Of a stretch of DNA of 64,000 bases, positions 59,753-64,000 are shown piece by piece (position 1 is the first letter of the stretch; each line of letters begins with the position of its first letter). Location of the stretch: assembly GCA_009192285.1 (NCBI GenBank), contig WBVU01000012.1, positions 930,001 to 994,000 of the forward strand, read 5' to 3'. The position numbers and the translations under genes are program-made. This DNA is from Morchella semilibera (Eukaryota > Ascomycota > Pezizomycetes > Pezizales > Morchellaceae). The notes below the pieces were generated by a model that was not told the origin of the DNA, made no database searches, and saw only the letters and a program-made list of their open reading frames with translations.

Positions 59753-59992
59753 CTATATTGTACCTTATCCGATCGCAACCCCTATGACCGTGGAGAGAGC
59801 CATCTACTGGTACCTCCGCCTCCACGTCGCAATCAGAGACAACCTTTGGACTCTCTGTCCAACTCTGCTCCTACTCTAAAGCGAACCAACTACTCTTTCA
59901 AGACAATACTTCGGTTACCTTGTGTGATTGCTAGGTACGGATAGTACACGGGCACTCGGTATAAGAAGTAGTGATCAAGGAAGGATTAGTAC

Positions 59993-62432
59993 ATGCTTCG
60001 CTTCCGCTGTGAAACCTCCTTCCGCGTTTCCCGAGGCAGCGCAGAACATCTCTACTGCGGCTACCTCCAACACCAAGGCTTCTTCTCAGAAGCTCGCACT
60101 ATCGCCACCTTCAAGGAAAGTATCCTTGAGCCCAACTCCACCCCCTCCATCCTCATAACGCTTCGCCAGAACTCTCACGGCTTAGCGCACTCGGTACCTT
60201 GGTTCACCCCTCTACCTTGGTGCATTAACACCCCCGACCTCCCCATCGAATTCTTCAAAGATGTCCCTCCCACTAGCGTTAACCTCGCGGGAAGACCACG
60301 ACATGACGGAAGCCATTGTGGTCCGAGACAAAGACACCGCCATGGCCCAGGCCCATCCCACAATAACAGGCGGAGCCAGGGATACACCGGCCACAGAGCT
60401 CTAGAACCCTGCCCCCCTCAAAGCCAAAGCCCTGAAGAAGGTCCGCAAACGAGACCCGAAGAGGATCACTCGCAGCTCCGCCAGCATGGACCTCAACCCT
60501 TTCGAGACTCCAACCAGGCAAGCCACTATTACAGTGAGGCGCTCTGGTTCGGATGGGGATATGAGCGACGCCAGCTACGCGAGCACCTCCTCCATCGGAG
60601 AGCTGGCCTACGAGCAGGAGACCCCACGACCCCTCAGGACCGAGGTACTCGTCCAGGGCATGAGAGGTCTCGCGGCTCAAACAGGCCTAGCCCTTCAGGC
60701 AGAAGCCAGGACAAGGGAGCACCAACACGGCCAGGTAGTCCAAAGCGGACAACAATTGGTGGAAGAATTACAAGGCAAATTCCGGGAAGTAAACGGACAC
60801 CAAGGGCAGATGACCACCGCCTTCGGCACCTTAGCCAACCAGTTCCAAGCCTATGCGCAAGACCAGCAAGCGGAAACTGAGCTAAGGATCAGACAGATGG
60901 CCCTCGAGAATGAGCAGCAACGGCAACGGACCCAGGAGCTGGCAGCCTACATACAGGCTCAGCAAGCGGCCAAAAGCCTGGATTTGCCAGAAGGGCTAGC
61001 AGCCACTATTGCGGCAGCCCAGGTAGTCCCACAACCCAAGGCTCCTACCCCTGCTGCCGCGACCATCCAGCCGGAATTGAGGAAAATGCTGAAGGTAGCT
61101 CTGAAAGCATTTAAGGAGAAGCAACTCCGGGTTGAGTCTGAGAAGGATTCCCCAGGAGAAGGAAGGGCACCACCACCCTCACCCCCAGCCAACAGGAGGA
61201 GGAGTAAATCCCCGACTCCACCACTCAGAAGATCCTACGGTAAACGTAGGAGGGAGGAGGAGCCTGTACTGGAGAAGGGAGCGGCAGGAAATGGTGGAGG
61301 AAATGGTGGCGGAAGAGGGAGAAGGAGACACAGGAGGGATGACAGTCCAAGCTCATTGGACTCATCCAGCTCCTCCGATGATGATAGGAGACGAAAGGGG
61401 AAAAGAGGAAGGCACCACCGACGAGCAGAAACGCAGTCACCGGCACCTCACAGCCACCGCAAGGGAGAGACACCCAAGCAGGCAAAAATCTCCTTCTCTG
61501 GCAAACCCGAGGAAGACGTCCGTCATTGGATCGATCGTATGGAGATCCTAATGGACCTTCAACCTCGAGTCACCTGGGATGATAAAACTCGAATTCTTTG
61601 GGCATCCCTGGAATTTACCGGAAGTGCAGCAGGTTTCTGGCGCAACTTTAAGGAAAGGCTTAGTATAGAACCTAGGCTCGGTACTTGGGAACGCTTCAAG
61701 CAGGAACTTCGCGTCCAGTACGGTAACCGCACCAGCCAAGAGCAGGCCAAGCAGAAGATGGATAATCTCCGTCAAACTGGCCCTATCGACGATTACATCA
61801 ATGAGATGCAGAACCTCGAGTGGGACGCTCGAGTAGGCCCAATCGTCATGAAGTCCATGATCCTAACAGGAATAAACTCCACGTTGGAACAGAGACTATC
61901 CGCGGCAATTGAAGAACCATCCGAGTTCGCAGATTGATTAGCATGGGTTAGAAGAGTGGGAAGGAAGGATGCTGAAGTCAGAGCCCGCCAGAAGATTCTG
62001 CGAGGAAGGGAACCAGCAAAACCCCACGATACTCGAGAACCTAAGCGGCAAGAATCCAAACGCCAGCGACCCCGCTCCCGTAGAAAGGAGCGCGACGAAT
62101 CCCGTCCCCGTAGAAAGGAACGAGAAAACTCCCCGCACAATCCTCGCCCAGCGACAGTTAGCTTAGGAGCCACCCAGGCAGAGAAGGATCAATGGGTCAA
62201 GGAAAATAAATGTCTTCGGTGCGGAAGAGAGGGACACTGGACGAAGGAATGCTACTCGACCACTAAGGTCAGAATGGCAAGTAGGACGGAACGATCAAGT
62301 GGGAAAAGGAGGAAAAGAGAGAGTAAAACTTCGAGGACGAAGGAGCCGGAAGAGGAGGGTGAGAAAAGGCAGAAATTGGGACCTCAAGGTGAGGCATTTA
62401 GGGCCAGGATTACGGCACTTCGGGAAGATTAA
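59993..62432 (+). other. Gypsy copy 3 gag region (fossil)
   Basis: Same parts as copy 1 gag: a polar N-terminus, Gln-rich coiled coil, capsid-like ISFSGKPEEDVRHWIDRMEI and zinc knuckle CLRCGREGHWTKEC. Confidence 0.88.
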
Positions 62433-62815
62433 ATTGTTATGTTCTTATGGGTTTTCCTTGTTTTTGTTAGGGATAAATTAAAGTTAATAGGGCGCGGAAA
62501 TAAAATCTCTTTATAAAAACTATACTGCGGAAGAACAATGACCAATGCCAGAAACCAAGACTCGAGTCTGGAAGATCAGAAATCAGAGGGGCCGCACAGG
62601 TAGCGGACAGTAGACGCACTGCGCACTGTTGACTTGCCATAACCCTGTGAAGAGACTGCCGATGCAAAGTAAGAACTCGTGACTAGGGCAAGGTATTCTT
62701 GGGCATGACGTGTCAAAGCTACCCCGCACTTAGCGATATAAGAGATCCCATCCGCCTCTAGGAGAAGAACATCAATCCTCCTTTACTATTATTATCACAA
62801 CCTATCTAAACTACC

Positions 62816-63985
62816 ATGACTACCATCACCCAAGAAACCCGCCTCGAGACAGAGATCTCTTGGCTTAATCCTACGACCAACAAACACTTCACCTACACTG
62901 TCCAAGCCTTGCTAGACAGCGGCACCGAGACATGGATCATGTCCTGGAACTGTGTCAAGCAGGCCGACATCCCAGTTCAGACCCGTACCACAACTCTCCT
63001 CATCAAACAAGCTGATGGCTCACGTATGCCACACTCCGGCACTCACATCACCCAACCTCTCACACTCCGCATCGGTAGCCACCTCGACAGGCTAATTACC
63101 TGTGAAATAGGTACCTTTGCCGGAGAAGATCTCGTCATACCACATCGATGGCTTGAAGAGCATCAACCCACGATACATTGGGGCCAGAATAAGGCTACCT
63201 TCAATAGTATCAAATGCCAGATTAAGGGTTGCATGATGACAGAAGAAGACATGTACGAAGAAGGCTGGCAAGAAAAGGTCGTCAGACTCCTGCAACATAT
63301 GCCTGAACCTGACATGCCTCTCGAGTCACACCCTTTCTGGGCACGAAACACGGGAAGCGAGACTCTCGCTAGTGCTATCCCGGAAGAGTTCCAAGACTAC
63401 GCAGATGTGTTCTCCCCTGAAGGAGCAGGACGCCTGCCGGAACATAGTGGGTGGGATCATACGATTCCCCTCTTGGACGGAAGCCAACCTTCGTGGGGTC
63501 CTATTTATGCATTGTCACCCCCGGAACAGAAAGCGTTGAGGGAATACCTGGACGAAATGTTAGCGGCAGGAAAAATTGTCCCATCTTCCAGCCCAGCAGC
63601 GGCACCAATCCTCTTCGTCCCTAAACAAGATGGGTCTCTACGGTTATGCGTCGACTACCGCGGATTAAACTCCGTCACAGTCAAGAACCGATACCCACTG
63701 CCTCTCATGACAGAGCTGGCAGACTCGACGAAGGGAGCTCTCTTCTTTACCAAGATCGATCTCAAGAACGGTTACAACCTAGTAAGGATCGCCGAAGGAG
63801 AAGAATGGAAGACAGCTTTCCGGACCAAATATGGCCACTTCGAATATAGAGTAATGCCTTTCGGCTTGACCAACGCACCGGCAACGTTCCAGGCAATGGT
63901 TAATACCATATTCAAGGACCTGTTAGATCAGGGTCTAGTGGTTTACTTGGATGATATCCTGATATATTCCAAGTCTAGAGAATAG
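62816..63985 (+). other. Gypsy copy 3 protease and reverse transcriptase start (fossil)
   Basis: Protease motif LLDSGTETWIMSW, then reverse-transcriptase motifs ([41 protein letters not shown]). Truncated by the window end. Confidence 0.9.
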
Positions 63986-64000
63986 CATGTAGCTCTTGTG

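Larger units (their letters stand above)
59361..64000 (+). mobile_element. Ty3/gypsy copy 3 (fossil), plus strand, runs off the window
   Basis: 5' LTR 59361-59752, leader, gag and the start of pol to the window end. LTR bases match copy 2 at sites where copy 1 differs. Frames carry at least a few breaks. The rest of pol and the 3' LTR lie beyond 64000. Confidence 0.92.

Noticed and set aside
14333-64000. tRNA genes
   Set aside because: I looked for GGTTCRANNCY B-box motifs with a matching A-box and found no convincing pair. A covariance-model scan (tRNAscan-SE) would decide.

Overview
The window reads as nuclear DNA of a filamentous ascomycete. It has short GT-AG introns of about 50-90 bp with CTAAY branch points, a fungal-type MAF1, other Pezizomycotina-style host genes, and an unusually transposon-rich background. 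A Pezizomycetes (truffle-like) genome is my best guess from this style and from the many TACATGTA palindromes; no single marker proves it.

Layout. 1-5.5 kb: a fold-back MITE and a multi-exon membrane-protein gene (minus strand). 5.5-14.3 kb: an 8.8-kb DNA transposon with matching termini and a perfect 9-bp target duplication. It carries a four-exon DUF6589/Academ-like transposase (plus strand), a RecQ-like SF2 helicase (minus) and a third, unrecognised coiled-coil protein (minus). 16-19 kb: a related orphan terminus and a decayed piggyBac copy. 21-23.4 kb: two clear host genes, MAF1 (RNA polymerase III repressor) and a small CxxC thioredoxin-like protein. 23.6-32.6 kb: gene-poor DNA with MITEs, an unusually dense set of TACATGTA palindromes and two orphan ORFs. 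32.8-34.7 kb: a four-exon PH-like protein gene. 36.4-37.8 kb: the 3' part of a pogo/Tigger-like transposase, cut by a Ty3/gypsy LTR element (37.84 kb to the gap).

At 44937-45491 there is a run of 555 N, followed at once by telomere-like repeats with a 10-nt unit (CTAACCCTAA), a doubled 161-bp subtelomeric unit, and a truncated gypsy copy. The strand sense is that of a left chromosome end, so two chromosome pieces have probably been joined at the gap. Beyond it lie a decayed kinase / alpha-beta hydrolase / ankyrin gene (46.8-50.9 kb), a long gene-poor stretch with MITEs, and a third gypsy copy (59.36 kb to the window end).

The item of most interest is the 8.8-kb element. All coding exons of its transposase join in phase without stops, the helicase keeps its ATPase and zinc-binding motifs, and the third gene is open. 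It therefore looks like a complete, possibly autonomous, helicase-bearing DNA transposon. Its best match in my memory is the AcademH lineage.
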